Virus record (IMG/VR): IMGVR_UViG_3300017727_000053 | Location: 1 to 36,268 of that record | Reading direction: 5' to 3' (one strand) | Length of the DNA: 36,268 bases | Origin: a virus | In this document: positions 15,797-23,154 of the stretch, piece by piece | Numbering within the stretch: position 1 is the stretch's first letter | Layout of the letters: each line of letters starts with the position of its first letter | Notes under the pieces: model-generated | Told to the model about the DNA's origin: nothing | The model's database searches: none | Seen by the model: the letters and a program-made list of their open reading frames with translations, nothing else | Position numbers and translations under genes: made by a program

Positions 15797-15928
15797 TTAT
15801 ACCTCAAGCTCCTTGTTAATCTGCTTGATATGATCCTCTCCACACTGCTCGCAGATAGGAACGCCACATATATGCGACTCTTCGGCATCTCCCACTTCTG
15901 CGCTACAGATATTACAGTTGCTCTCCAT
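15797..15928 (-). CDS. 43-residue zinc-ribbon protein
   Basis: ATG at 15928 with AAGGAG eight bases upstream, overlapping the end of the 452-residue gene by 17 bases. Product contains CNIC near residue 5 and CEQC near residue 26, with a further Cys21: two CxxC knuckles about 18 residues apart, the layout of a zinc ribbon. The rest is acidic and helical (HIKQINKELEV). Probably a small zinc-binding regulator or structural factor; partner unknown. Confidence 0.65.
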   Translation of the reverse strand: MESNCNICSAEVGDAEESHICGVPICEQCGEDHIKQINKELEV

Positions 15929-17270
15929 CGTCTCCGCTCCTTGCCACCATTCCCGCTGTAGTTGCACCTAGAAGGCCGTACATTGGCATATTGCCGGTCA
16001 TAAATCCGCGCAGCACCTCTTCCGGCGACTTACCTGTTAGCCTAGCTGTACGCTCAATCATCTCGTTAACTTCTGTAATCATAGGCTTGCCTTCGTAATT
16101 TTTAAAACCGGCCCACGCAACATCTTGGAAGTTTGCGGGCTGCACTCCGCGCTTGGCTGCTTCCTCTCCTACGATAGACTCCATTATCCCATAAGCGCCG
16201 TCTGGTGGCGCGTTTAAGGGCTTCCCCCCGGAGGTCATGCCCCGGGTCATTTGCTCGTCAATCGTGGCCCGGGATCTATCCCCCAAAAAGTTTGCAGAAA
16301 AATTGAAACGCTTTGGTGTATCGGCGGCGCTTAACCCTCTGCCCTGATTGATGACTCTATCGTACATAGACATATTGCCAGTAACATATCGCCCGCCTAT
16401 TGGGTAAGGCATTTCGTATGCCGCAGTAGGTGGAGATAATCCCTGATTACGCAAGAAGTTGCCATATGCCGCCATAAGAAGGTTTGAGCGCGGGTCTGCT
16501 CCACCAGTTGTCGCCGCCATAGCATCCGCAAACTTTTCCTTAAAAGCCTGCCTGCCAGCCTCTGGGCCTAACTCTGCAATAAAGGCGTCCTCAAGCTGCC
16601 CTAGCGCATACCAATCTTGTGCCAGCGGCCCCTGCCCGGCATCAAACGCCTCATTTAGTGCAGCCCTAGACTCTGGTGTATCGAACTGCGCCCTCTTCTT
16701 ATCAATGGTTGCTTGTTTTTTAGGTAAGGTGTCGATCAGGGTATTACCCTCTAGCTCGTAATAAGACGGGTCAGCGTAATAACGATCCTCCACCGGAAAC
16801 ATTGGGTCGTAACCGTCCTCCTCCATTTCTTTAATAATTTCCGAGCGCCTTTGCTCTGCCGCTTTCCCTTCCTCAGACGAACCCTTAGCTAGATAAGGTT
16901 TTTTCTTTTTTGGATCAATTTTTTCAACCGGGGTGCCAACTTGAGGATAACGCTTTGCTAACGCCCTAAGTGGGGCTGCGGCAACTTTTCCAGCAGCCGG
17001 AACTGCGCCCAGCAGGGTGGCTACACCCAGCAGCCCCGCTTCGGTCATGTTGCCCCTCTCAAACGCATCTGCGGTCTCTGCCGCCCCTTTTGCGTCACCC
17101 ACCCCGGGAATGAAGTCCAAGACACCCATTATCTTGTCGGCGGCTCTGTACGCAGCGTATGGATTGTTCTCGTAAAGGCCCATCCTTAACAGCCCAGACG
17201 CAAGCTCATCCCGCGCTGAGTCCACAAAGCCCGGCTCGTATGGTTGTAGCTGTGGCATATCCCTGCTCAT
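15912..17270 (-). CDS. Large unknown protein, virion or DNA-associated, 452 aa
   Basis: N-terminal 110 residues are a helical module (SARDELASGLLRMGLYENNP, VLDFIPGVGDAKGAAETA) ending with an Ala/Gly/Leu-rich hydrophobic stretch (GLLGVATLLGAVPAAGKVAA), followed by a Lys-rich linker. The C-terminal half has FNFSANFLGDRSRATIDEQM and GVQPANFQDVAWAGFKNY. That pattern recurs in a phage family of unknown function (DUF7178-like, from memory) and slightly resembles HhH-GPD glycosylases (GD..TID). The final residues include MYGLLGATTAGMVAR, possibly membrane-active. It sits between packaging/PP-loop genes and tail genes. An internal or ejected protein is possible; no activity is proven. Confidence 0.55.
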   Translation of the reverse strand: MSRDMPQLQPYEPGFVDSARDELASGLLRMGLYENNPYAAYRAADKIMGVLDFIPGVGDAKGAAETADAFERGNMTEAGLLGVATLLGAVPAAGKVAAAPLRALAKRYPQVGTPVEKIDPKKKKPYLAKGSSEEGKAAEQRRSEIIKEMEEDGYDPMFPVEDRYYADPSYYELEGNTLIDTLPKKQATIDKKRAQFDTPESRAALNEAFDAGQGPLAQDWYALGQLEDAFIAELGPEAGRQAFKEKFADAMAATTGGADPRSNLLMAAYGNFLRNQGLSPPTAAYEMPYPIGGRYVTGNMSMYDRVINQGRGLSAADTPKRFNFSANFLGDRSRATIDEQMTRGMTSGGKPLNAPPDGAYGIMESIVGEEAAKRGVQPANFQDVAWAGFKNYEGKPMITEVNEMIERTARLTGKSPEEVLRGFMTGNMPMYGLLGATTAGMVARSGDDGEQL

Positions 17271-17692
17271 TACTCTCCCGCCTTATTCCTAGCGTACTCA
17301 ATCGCCATATCAATCAGCTTGCCCGCAGGGACACGCTCGCCAGTGAACGCTTCAATGCCCGCTACGTTCTCGTAATAGTCTTGTATTGAGTCCTCTGGGC
17401 GATCTGCGTAACCCTTGTACTGGTATGCCCGGGCCATCTCTTTTGCCACTTGTGGCGATATGCCCTCTCTCGCAGCCCAATCGTAGCCACCGGCAAAGTT
17501 GATCGCCATATCCAGCAGGCCACGATCCACCCGGGGGCCAAGCTCTGGATTCTCACGCATGATGCGCTGGGCTACAGCCTCGGGGAATGAAATATGCTGC
17601 ATGGCATCTATAGGATTTGCCAGCACCGTAGGGATGTTGTGATCGCTAATGCGCTGCAACAATCCATAGTTTTCAAAGGGGTTATCTGCCAT
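17270..17692 (-). CDS. Unknown protein, 140 aa
   Basis: Helical and acidic (NPIDAMQHISFPEAVAQRIM, YDWAAREGISPQVAKEMARA). No family recognised. Its stop overlaps the start of the 452-residue gene (TAATG), suggesting that the two products act together. A sequence TGGTATAAT lies just before its GGGGT-ATG start. Confidence 0.55.
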   Translation of the reverse strand: MADNPFENYGLLQRISDHNIPTVLANPIDAMQHISFPEAVAQRIMRENPELGPRVDRGLLDMAINFAGGYDWAAREGISPQVAKEMARAYQYKGYADRPEDSIQDYYENVAGIEAFTGERVPAGKLIDMAIEYARNKAGE

Positions 17693-17697
17693 ACCCC

Positions 17698-17706
17698 ATT
17701 ATACCA
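17698..17706 (-). promoter_or_regulatory. Extended -10-like sequence TGGTATAAT (weak)
   Basis: Perfect TATAAT preceded by TG-N in the gap between the PP-loop gene and the 140-residue gene. No matching -35 element is visible and a start point would fall almost on the ATG, so it would give a nearly leaderless message. The same GGTATAATGG string occurs before the GNAT-like gene at about 7355, so it may be a shared translation-start context, not a promoter. Confidence 0.25.
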
Positions 17707-17714
17707 TCGCTAGG

Positions 17715-18545
17715 CTAATCACCACAGAAGCATGGCACTGTTTCATCACCCGCCAAAGCAAGCTGACCCTGCTCTCGGGCGATCACTTGCATCTCGCCGT
17801 AGGTCGGTCTGTCATTGCGCCATTTCGCCCCAGTTTGCTTGGTCGCAGGACACTCGCGCTCCATCTTCGCCCACCAATCAGCGCGGCTTGGCTTTTCAAG
17901 GATAAGCGACTCAATAAGATTCGCGCCCTTCAGATAGCAGAGGTCGCAGTTGCCGTGGGGTGTAACACCGTTGACGTTAGGTAGCTCTAAGTCAAACGGC
18001 TGCTCTGCCCAGAATTGGCTTACCGTCTCTTTGGTAGCGCCTGCAGCGACCAATGGCCTGCGATGTGGCTCAATCTTGGCAGCCCGGCGATGCTCATCAG
18101 CCCGGATGCCCACAATAGCCATGTTCTCGCCATCCGACCGCTTCTCAACGTGTCCTATTGACCATAAGTAATTGGCGATTGTGCGTATCTTTAGCTCAAT
18201 CGTGCAGAACCGGGCGACAGGGTTCGGTAGATATTTCTTGGCATGAATCAACGCCTCAAACGGCTCGCCGTCCCGGGCGGCTGTCTCAAAATCAACAACC
18301 TTCCACCTATCCTTAGTTTTCTCTGCCCATTGGTACTCTAGCCAGACGATAGGCACGTTCCACTCTTTACTGCATCGGTCAACAAATCGCAGCGTTTCTT
18401 CTGCTTCCTTGCCCGTATTAGCAAAGGTCACGATGCAGTCATCGGGTAGCCCGTCATTGGCTTCGATGAACCGCCACAGCATATAGGCGCTAGTTCTGCC
18501 CCCTGAGAAGCTGATGCAAGATGGCTCACTTAGCTTGAATGTCAT
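17715..18545 (-). CDS. PP-loop (PAPS reductase-like) enzyme, 276 aa
   Basis: N-terminus has CISFSGGRTSAYMLW, the SGGxxS PP-loop that binds ATP or an adenylated substrate, followed by VTFANTGKEAEETLRF and a helix with Cys, as in the PAPS reductase/DndC superfamily. Later motifs are ARFCTIELKIRT, then GNCDLCYLKGAN and a C-terminal PCFCGD. The Cys pairs may hold an iron-sulfur cluster. The CysH end motif (ECGxH) is absent, so a sulfur-transfer or other AMP-forming role is as likely as assimilatory reduction. ATG chosen at 18545 because GGAGGG lies seven bases upstream; the longer frame starts within that site's leader. Confidence 0.75.
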   Translation of the reverse strand: MTFKLSEPSCISFSGGRTSAYMLWRFIEANDGLPDDCIVTFANTGKEAEETLRFVDRCSKEWNVPIVWLEYQWAEKTKDRWKVVDFETAARDGEPFEALIHAKKYLPNPVARFCTIELKIRTIANYLWSIGHVEKRSDGENMAIVGIRADEHRRAAKIEPHRRPLVAAGATKETVSQFWAEQPFDLELPNVNGVTPHGNCDLCYLKGANLIESLILEKPSRADWWAKMERECPATKQTGAKWRNDRPTYGEMQVIAREQGQLALAGDETVPCFCGD

Positions 18546-18577
18546 ACGAATCCCTCCAGATCGCAAACCTCAGTGTA

Positions 18578-19858
18578 TCACGCAATCCCTTGTAGGTTAC
18601 GGCGTATAGGGTCACCCCAGTTACTAGTCTCACGGTGACCGACCGCCAGATACCGGAATGCATCAGCACTGTGGCTCGACCAATCGTGTGCCGGTCTGCC
18701 CTTCCACACGCGATTGTTGTCATCATATTCGCGGTGGTACGCTCGTAGCGCGTCGATCAGGTGACTGCACTTCTCAGCATCAAACCAGCACGTTGCCAGC
18801 AGCGACCGCGCCGCCTGTATCCCGTCATCCACATTCAGCTGCGGGGCGATTTGGATATTGTTTAGCCCTAGTGATTGTAGGGTTTCTAGTCGTGACTTCC
18901 CGGACCCTAGCTCCCGGACCCGGACATCATGCGGCAGGATGTGCTGATCGTAGATGTAGCCCTTACTCTGCAGCACCCTAACGTAGTGGTCTAAGCCCAC
19001 GCCAGAAGCCTCGTAGTGGTCGATTACCCGGGTCTCTGGCCCTACCTTCTGGCAGAACACGATCGCCGTTGTGTCGCCTATCCCCAAGTCCCACGCCGTG
19101 ATCACAGGTATCCGGGTCTCATACGGGACCGCGGTGATCCTGCTTTGTGCGTTGGCGTCACGCATCTCTAGCGAGTAATACGCGCCCTCATGGTGGGTTA
19201 GGAATGAGCCTTCCCAGATATGATCATAGTTCTCTGGGCGCTTCTCAAAGTCATTCTGGCGCACAAGCTCCAGCACCTTGGGGAAGTATGGGTTGTCACG
19301 CCAGTTGATCTCTACGATCTTGCTGCTTGCCGGGGTATCGGCCCGGAACCGCTGGTGAGTCGCTGATAGGTTGCTCTCGGGGTTCCACGACACCCATAGC
19401 TCAGAGCCTTCCTCGCGGATTGTGGGGTCCAGCTTGTCCCACGCCATGCCTGACACGGTCTCAGCCTCATCTACCCAGCACAGAAGGATACGGGCCTTAG
19501 ACTTAATGCTGTCAAGGTTCCTCCGCAGCCCAGAAAAGGTGAACTCAATGTTGCCGTCCCGGGACCGTATGTATCGCTCACCGACCTCATAGTAATCAGC
19601 CAGCCAATCATACGTCTTGATTGCCCCGGCGACCTCCTCAAACGAGCTATCGCCAAGGCTGTTCATGAACTCCCGGGCGCATAGGATCTGACCCGAGCGA
19701 CCCTCACTGCCCCATATGTAGCCTCTGACAGCAGCCATGATTGCAAATGAGCGGCTCTTCCCAGAGCCACGACCACCATAAGCGCAACGATAGCGCGCCT
19801 CACCAGCAAACAACTCTACCAGCTTCGGGGGTAATTCAATCGTCGCTATATTCGTCAT
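18578..19858 (-). CDS. terL: Terminase large subunit, 426 aa
   Basis: Packaging motor and headful nuclease. The ATPase shows Walker A GGRGSGKS at about residues 28-35 and Walker B ILLCWVDEAE at about 118-127. The nuclease domain shows ITAWDLGIGDTTAIVF and, near the C-terminus, WSSHSADAFRYLAVG, the acidic residues expected for metal binding. Length fits Terminase_3 (PBSX-type) proteins, which are associated with headful or pac-type packaging in many phages. It overlaps the small-subunit candidate by 23 bases. Intact. Confidence 0.93.
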   Translation of the reverse strand: MTNIATIELPPKLVELFAGEARYRCAYGGRGSGKSRSFAIMAAVRGYIWGSEGRSGQILCAREFMNSLGDSSFEEVAGAIKTYDWLADYYEVGERYIRSRDGNIEFTFSGLRRNLDSIKSKARILLCWVDEAETVSGMAWDKLDPTIREEGSELWVSWNPESNLSATHQRFRADTPASSKIVEINWRDNPYFPKVLELVRQNDFEKRPENYDHIWEGSFLTHHEGAYYSLEMRDANAQSRITAVPYETRIPVITAWDLGIGDTTAIVFCQKVGPETRVIDHYEASGVGLDHYVRVLQSKGYIYDQHILPHDVRVRELGSGKSRLETLQSLGLNNIQIAPQLNVDDGIQAARSLLATCWFDAEKCSHLIDALRAYHREYDDNNRVWKGRPAHDWSSHSADAFRYLAVGHRETSNWGDPIRRNLQGIA

Positions 19859-20144
19859 CGGGCAACCGGGGTATCAACTCTATTACCGTAGGCGACATAC
19901 TGCCGTCACTTGTCGTTAGATCAACCTCAGTGGCCTTCAGCTTAGGCTCAGTGTACGCGGCGATCTTATCCCATGCGTCTATGCTGGCCTTGATATCTGC
20001 CGTCTCCCCGGTCTCTGCTATGCCATGCAGCCTAACGGCCTGCTCTGCCATACGCATGATCGGATGGAAGTCATCCCCATACATATCCTGCAGCCGGGTT
20101 AGCAGAAACTTCTTGTTGCGATTTGGTACGCCGCGCCTACTCAC
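19836..20144 (-). CDS. Terminase small subunit candidate, 102 aa
   Basis: GTG start in a GTGA overlap with the upstream gene; overlaps TerL by 23 bases. Starts MSRRGVPNRNKKFLLTRLQD, a basic N-terminus common in small terminases of this class, followed by a helical middle (MRMAEQAVRLHGIAE, ASIDAWDKIAAYTEPKLKAT) and an acidic tail (LPDDEYSDD). The AYxxPKLKA element before an acidic tail occurs in other TerS proteins. It would bind the packaging site and recruit TerL. Confidence 0.75.
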   Translation of the reverse strand: MSRRGVPNRNKKFLLTRLQDMYGDDFHPIMRMAEQAVRLHGIAETGETADIKASIDAWDKIAAYTEPKLKATEVDLTTSDGSMSPTVIELIPRLPDDEYSDD

Positions 20145-20383
20145 TCTGAGATCAACTCACTGATATCCAAAAACAATTCTGAACGCTCCGGGTGCGGAAC
20201 TGATGCAGCCCACCACTCACCCTCAATAGATCCGCAGTGGATTGCGCCGTCCTGTATATCCCTAATGTCCATAGGGTAACTCTCAACACTACCGTCTGAG
20301 AACGCCACCATGTAAGTGCCTTCCGCATCTGGCATCTCGCCAAACTGGACCGGATACCATTGTATCGACACTAGCTGCTGCAT
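20141..20383 (-). CDS. Unknown small acidic protein, 80 aa
   Basis: Begins MQQLVSIQWYPVQFGEMPDA with EGTYMVAFSDGSVESYP, a small beta-rich protein with several Trp residues; C-terminus LFLDISELISE. Preceded by a G/A-rich leader (GGGGAAAGGGG) and by the 142-base gap, so it may be the first gene of the packaging/tail transcript. No function recognised. Confidence 0.55.
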   Translation of the reverse strand: MQQLVSIQWYPVQFGEMPDAEGTYMVAFSDGSVESYPMDIRDIQDGAIHCGSIEGEWWAASVPHPERSELFLDISELISE

Positions 20384-20525
20384 CCCCTTTCCCCTGATAG
20401 GTGACGTAGGTGATCAAATACTACTCTCTATGAGTTAAATGGCCCCTTTCGTATCTGATCTATAAACGATGCTACGCCTCACCGCCGGAGGGAGGGGCCG
20501 GAGTCCTAAATCCCTGTTCCCTATA
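20384..20525. other. 142-base noncoding gap upstream of the terminase genes
   Basis: No open frame. On the plus strand GCCGGAG occurs twice around a G-rich run (20483-20502, GCCGGAGGGAGGGGCCGGAG), and GGCCCC at 20441 pairs with GGGGCC at 20494 as a long-range inverted repeat. A minus-strand promoter for the terminase/tail genes, or the packaging site next to TerS, could lie here, but I find no convincing -35/-10 pair. Confidence 0.4.
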
Positions 20526-20720
20526 TTATCGCTCATTGTCCGGCTTCTTTAAAGCGGCAGGGCAGCGCACTATCTCAAGCGGTGGCGTGTCTGCCTCCCT
20601 TAGCGGCTTAACGGATAGGTCACTCATGATAGCCATATCCTCGCCCCAACGCTCTGCCATCTGAGTCGCAGCCTGCAGCGCGATCTTTACATCTTCATCC
20701 TGCCACGGTGAGACATACAT
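20526..20720 (-). CDS. Unknown protein, 64 aa
   Basis: ATG at 20720 has GGGAG seven bases upstream inside the end of the previous gene, making it a better start than one seven codons earlier. Product MYVSPWQDEDVKIALQAATQ continues as a helix with many acidic residues and a Cys-containing tail. No family recognised; last gene before the noncoding gap. Confidence 0.55.
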   Translation of the reverse strand: MYVSPWQDEDVKIALQAATQMAERWGEDMAIMSDLSVKPLREADTPPLEIVRCPAALKKPDNER

Positions 20721-20721
20721 A

Positions 20722-21105
20722 CTAAATCTCCCAGAACTCATACGTCCCGCCCTCTAATGGCGCTGCGTACAAGAACCTGTCTGTCTTGAGGTAAAGCATT
20801 GCTTGGTGGTTGCCATGATTGCCTCGCTTTGCCGAGCCTACACTTACCCGGCCCAACCCTTTCTCTTTCCGTAACGCCACGCTTGCCAAGAAATTGTATT
20901 TCGCCAGCCGCTTATCTCCCTCCAGCCTGCTCTCATCAAAAAAGAATGATGATTCTCTAACCCGGGACATATTAGATGGCAGTACCGGCGGTTTGGCTTT
21001 TTCGTTTAGCATTTCCTTGCTTGTCTTTAGCCCGCAGCAAATAGATAAACCACCAACTAGATGGTGACCAATTTCATCCGTTGTCGCATTTGCTTCATAG
21101 CCCAT
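20722..21105 (-). CDS. Unknown protein, 127 aa
   Basis: Product begins MGYEANATTDEIGHHLVGG and contains a Lys/Arg-rich middle (ESRLEGDKRLAKYNFLASVA, VGSAKRGNHGNHQAMLYLKT) and ends EGGTYEFWEI. Start is uncertain: I prefer 21105, with GAGG nine bases upstream, over two in-frame ATGs at 21123 and 21120 without a ribosome site. Function unknown; part of the small-gene accessory stretch. Confidence 0.45.
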   Translation of the reverse strand: MGYEANATTDEIGHHLVGGLSICCGLKTSKEMLNEKAKPPVLPSNMSRVRESSFFFDESRLEGDKRLAKYNFLASVALRKEKGLGRVSVGSAKRGNHGNHQAMLYLKTDRFLYAAPLEGGTYEFWEI

Positions 21106-21283
21106 CGCAGTCTGCCTCATCATAATTGGGCCACGCTCCTCGGGCTACGTTGTCGCAGTAAACCTCATGGGCCTTCACCGCCTCGACGTAATCACCATCA
21201 CCCACATAGCCATAAGCCAACGTAAGTACAGCCAACACAGCAAACCAAAAATAATGCTCGGGTATATCTCTAAATATTTTCAT
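21095..21283 (-). CDS. Small membrane protein, 62 aa
   Basis: Starts MKIFRDIPEHYFWFAVLAVL with a single hydrophobic span of about residues 12-28, followed by an acidic soluble tail with two Cys (VYCDNVARG, EADCDGL). The ATG at 21283 is better spaced from GGAGGG than the adjacent ATG at 21286. May be an inner-membrane protein acting on the host, for example in exclusion (speculation). Confidence 0.5.
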   Translation of the reverse strand: MKIFRDIPEHYFWFAVLAVLTLAYGYVGDGDYVEAVKAHEVYCDNVARGAWPNYDEADCDGL

Positions 21284-21518
21284 CATGCCCTCCGTCAGAC
21301 ATTTTACAGATTATTTCCCGGTAACCCCGGGCGGCTTCCATTTGCTCTAACGACTCGCTAATGAACTCAAACTGCTTGCCCATCAGGTAGCGCAGCCGCA
21401 TTACCTCAACCGCCAGAGACATCTGCTCATCTGGCAGCAATGACTTCCAGTTGTACTTGCCGCCAATAAACGTCTCAAGGCGCTCATCTGTTACAGGTTC
21501 AGTCGAATGGAATGCCAT
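21270..21518 (-). CDS. Unknown helical protein, 82 aa
   Basis: MAFHSTEPVTDERLETFIGG followed by an amphipathic helical region (SLAVEVMRLRYLMGKQFEFI, SLEQMEAARGYREII). Overlaps both neighbours, by 20 and 14 bases. No motif recognised. Could be a small nucleic-acid-associated or host-takeover protein. Confidence 0.5.
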   Translation of the reverse strand: MAFHSTEPVTDERLETFIGGKYNWKSLLPDEQMSLAVEVMRLRYLMGKQFEFISESLEQMEAARGYREIICKMSDGGHDENI

Positions 21519-21687
21519 GCTGCTCTATCCACCTCTCGTCTTTGTACTCTGGTGACTTCTGTAGTGTACGAAATTCTTGTACCAAGTCACGCATTAAATG
21601 CTCATCATCCTCTAGCCGGGTGATAAGCGAAAAGCATAGGGCGCGGTACGCCTTGTACTTTGCCCTATAGTGTTCTGCCTCAGTCAT
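21499..21687 (-). CDS. Unknown coiled-coil protein, 62 aa
   Basis: ATG in an ATGA overlap with the methyltransferase stop; a longer open frame extends into the methyltransferase and is rejected. MTEAEHYRAKYKAYRALCFS continues as a charged helix (LEDDEHLMRDLVQEFRTLQK). Function unknown; coupled to the methyltransferase. Confidence 0.5.
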   Translation of the reverse strand: MTEAEHYRAKYKAYRALCFSLITRLEDDEHLMRDLVQEFRTLQKSPEYKDERWIEQHGIPFD

Positions 21688-22538
21688 AAACTCTCTACTT
21701 GCTGTATCCGCTGGCCTATCCACCGCATGACGGGTACAGCCATCGAATTGCCTAGCGCCCGGTAACGCGGACCATCTGGGCATTTGTCTGCTGGCTTCCC
21801 GCGATACGGGATCTGGGTGAAGCCGTCAGGGAATCCCTGCAGCCGCTCGCACTCCGTTGGTGTGATCCTGCGGACCCGCAAGCCATCTGTATGAATCGCG
21901 TCAGCCTCTACTCGCTCGTTTCCTGTACGACTGAATGGAGGGCCAGTTGTAACAGCGGGAGCAACTTTTTGCCCCTCTTCTCTGCGCGGCGGAGAATCCC
22001 CGCACAAGCCTTGGCGCTCAAGAAGTACCGCTGCGGAACGCCTCCAATCTCCAAGATATCCGACAACGAACACACGCTTGCGGCGCTGTGGGACACCAAA
22101 GTACTGAGCGTCAAGTGTTCTGTAGGCGAACCCATACCCGAGTTCTGCCAGCGCCCCGAGGAAGGAACCAAAGTCCCGTCCTCCGTTCGATGACAAGACG
22201 CCGGGTACGTTTTCCCACACCAGCCACTTGGCAGCCTTTCGTTCAGCAAGCCTAAGAAATTCGAGGGACAAGTTGCCACGATCATCATCCATTCCGCCTC
22301 TGAGTCCGGCGATGCTGAATGATTGGCAGGGTGTTCCCCCCACAAGAAGGTCGATTGCTCCATATTGGTCCGCTCCGATTGTCGTGAAGTCACCATGTAG
22401 CGGCACATCAGGGTAGTGATGCTGGAGTGCCGCACGAGGGAAGTCCTCAATATCTGAAAAGAATGCTGGCTTCCAGCCTAGAGGATGCCACGCCATCGTA
22501 GCCGCCTCTATGCCGGAGCATACTGAGCCGTATCTCAT
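21684..22538 (-). CDS. Cytosine-C5 DNA methyltransferase, 284 aa
   Basis: Transfers a methyl group from SAM to C5 of cytosine in DNA. The family motifs are in order: CSGIEAATMAW (I), GGTPCQSFSIAG with the catalytic Cys (IV), WENVPGVL (VI), QRRKRVFVVG (VIII), TECERLQGFP (IX) and YRALGNSMAVPV (X). The stretch between motifs VIII and IX is short, leaving a compact target-recognition domain. No restriction enzyme lies nearby, so it likely protects phage DNA from host restriction or marks DNA for packaging or expression. It overlaps both neighbours by ATGA. Target site cannot be read from sequence. Confidence 0.92.
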   Translation of the reverse strand: MRYGSVCSGIEAATMAWHPLGWKPAFFSDIEDFPRAALQHHYPDVPLHGDFTTIGADQYGAIDLLVGGTPCQSFSIAGLRGGMDDDRGNLSLEFLRLAERKAAKWLVWENVPGVLSSNGGRDFGSFLGALAELGYGFAYRTLDAQYFGVPQRRKRVFVVGYLGDWRRSAAVLLERQGLCGDSPPRREEGQKVAPAVTTGPPFSRTGNERVEADAIHTDGLRVRRITPTECERLQGFPDGFTQIPYRGKPADKCPDGPRYRALGNSMAVPVMRWIGQRIQQVESL

Positions 22539-22831
22539 AGCAAAGCCGCAACCTGATCAATGCCATGCTGTACGCTTTCGCCTACATCAACCGCTGACAT
22601 CGCAAGCCCTAGCCCTTCGGGGTACTCAAGCTGTTTGGCAACGTGTGCCTGCAAATCCTCTAGCTCTTGCTGGAACGGAGGTGTGGTGCTGAACATCGTC
22701 ATGCCGCCATCACCTTTATTCTCAACAAAAACTTGACCTCCGCTTGGCGTGGCAATTACGGCCTCCCAACAAATACCTCGGGATGTCTCCATCTCGTCCA
22801 GCTTGGTGCAAACGTAATTATTCAAGTTCAT
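22535..22831 (-). CDS. Unknown protein, 98 aa
   Basis: Start ATG at 22831 in TGATG with GGAGG seven bases upstream; a GTG two codons earlier is less well placed. Product MNLNNYVCTKLDEMETSRGI continues with strands (WEAVIATPSGGQVFVENKG) and a helix (LEDLQAHVAKQLEYPEGLGL). No family recognised. Sits directly before the methyltransferase (ATGA overlap). Confidence 0.5.
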   Translation of the reverse strand: MNLNNYVCTKLDEMETSRGICWEAVIATPSGGQVFVENKGDGGMTMFSTTPPFQQELEDLQAHVAKQLEYPEGLGLAMSAVDVGESVQHGIDQVAALL

Positions 22832-23154
22832 CAGCACGCCTCCAATTCAACTAAGTCCAAGAATCCAAACTCATTGAGAGAGTCTGGATTTTTGAATCTA
22901 GGATCGTCAGTGCGTAGCTGGCGGAGAGTAGGAACAGCCAACTCTTTTGCGGTGTAGCTATCCCAGAAGTCGCTCACATTAGAGCCGTCTTCATTTTTGT
23001 ATGGAACATATACGCCAAGCGTAATCCAGCATTCGGCTGACCGAGCGCGCTCAAGGCGTCCATACCATGTTGCACCCATTATCGGCTCGTCGAACTGGAA
23101 CAGATCGCCCTCTTGCCAGCTTGATCGCTTCTGTACTTTGCCGTTGCGTCTCAT
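22831..23154 (-). CDS. Unknown protein, 107 aa, first gene after the operator region
   Basis: ATG at 23154 has GGAGGG upstream at 8 bases; the longer frame uses a TTG inside that site and is rejected. Product MRRNGKVQKRSSWQEGDLFQ, then a Trp/Tyr-rich beta-like middle (GATWYGRLERARSAECWITL) and an acidic C-terminus. Begins the accessory stretch transcribed from the promoter-like region at 23155-23236. Function unknown. Confidence 0.55.
   Translation of the reverse strand: MRRNGKVQKRSSWQEGDLFQFDEPIMGATWYGRLERARSAECWITLGVYVPYKNEDGSNVSDFWDSYTAKELAVPTLRQLRTDDPRFKNPDSLNEFGFLDLVELEAC

Noticed and set aside
15780-15810. TGAGG-N8-CCTCA hairpin after the zinc-ribbon gene
   Set aside because: Only five pairs and no T-run, too weak to call a terminator.
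20483-20502. G-rich run as a G-quadruplex
   Set aside because: Only two-G tracts with a repeated GCCGGAG; no support beyond composition.
21908-22450. Minus-strand 180-codon frame inside the methyltransferase
   Set aside because: Alternative frame of a gene with all catalytic motifs intact; its product is Ser/His/Arg-rich without pattern.
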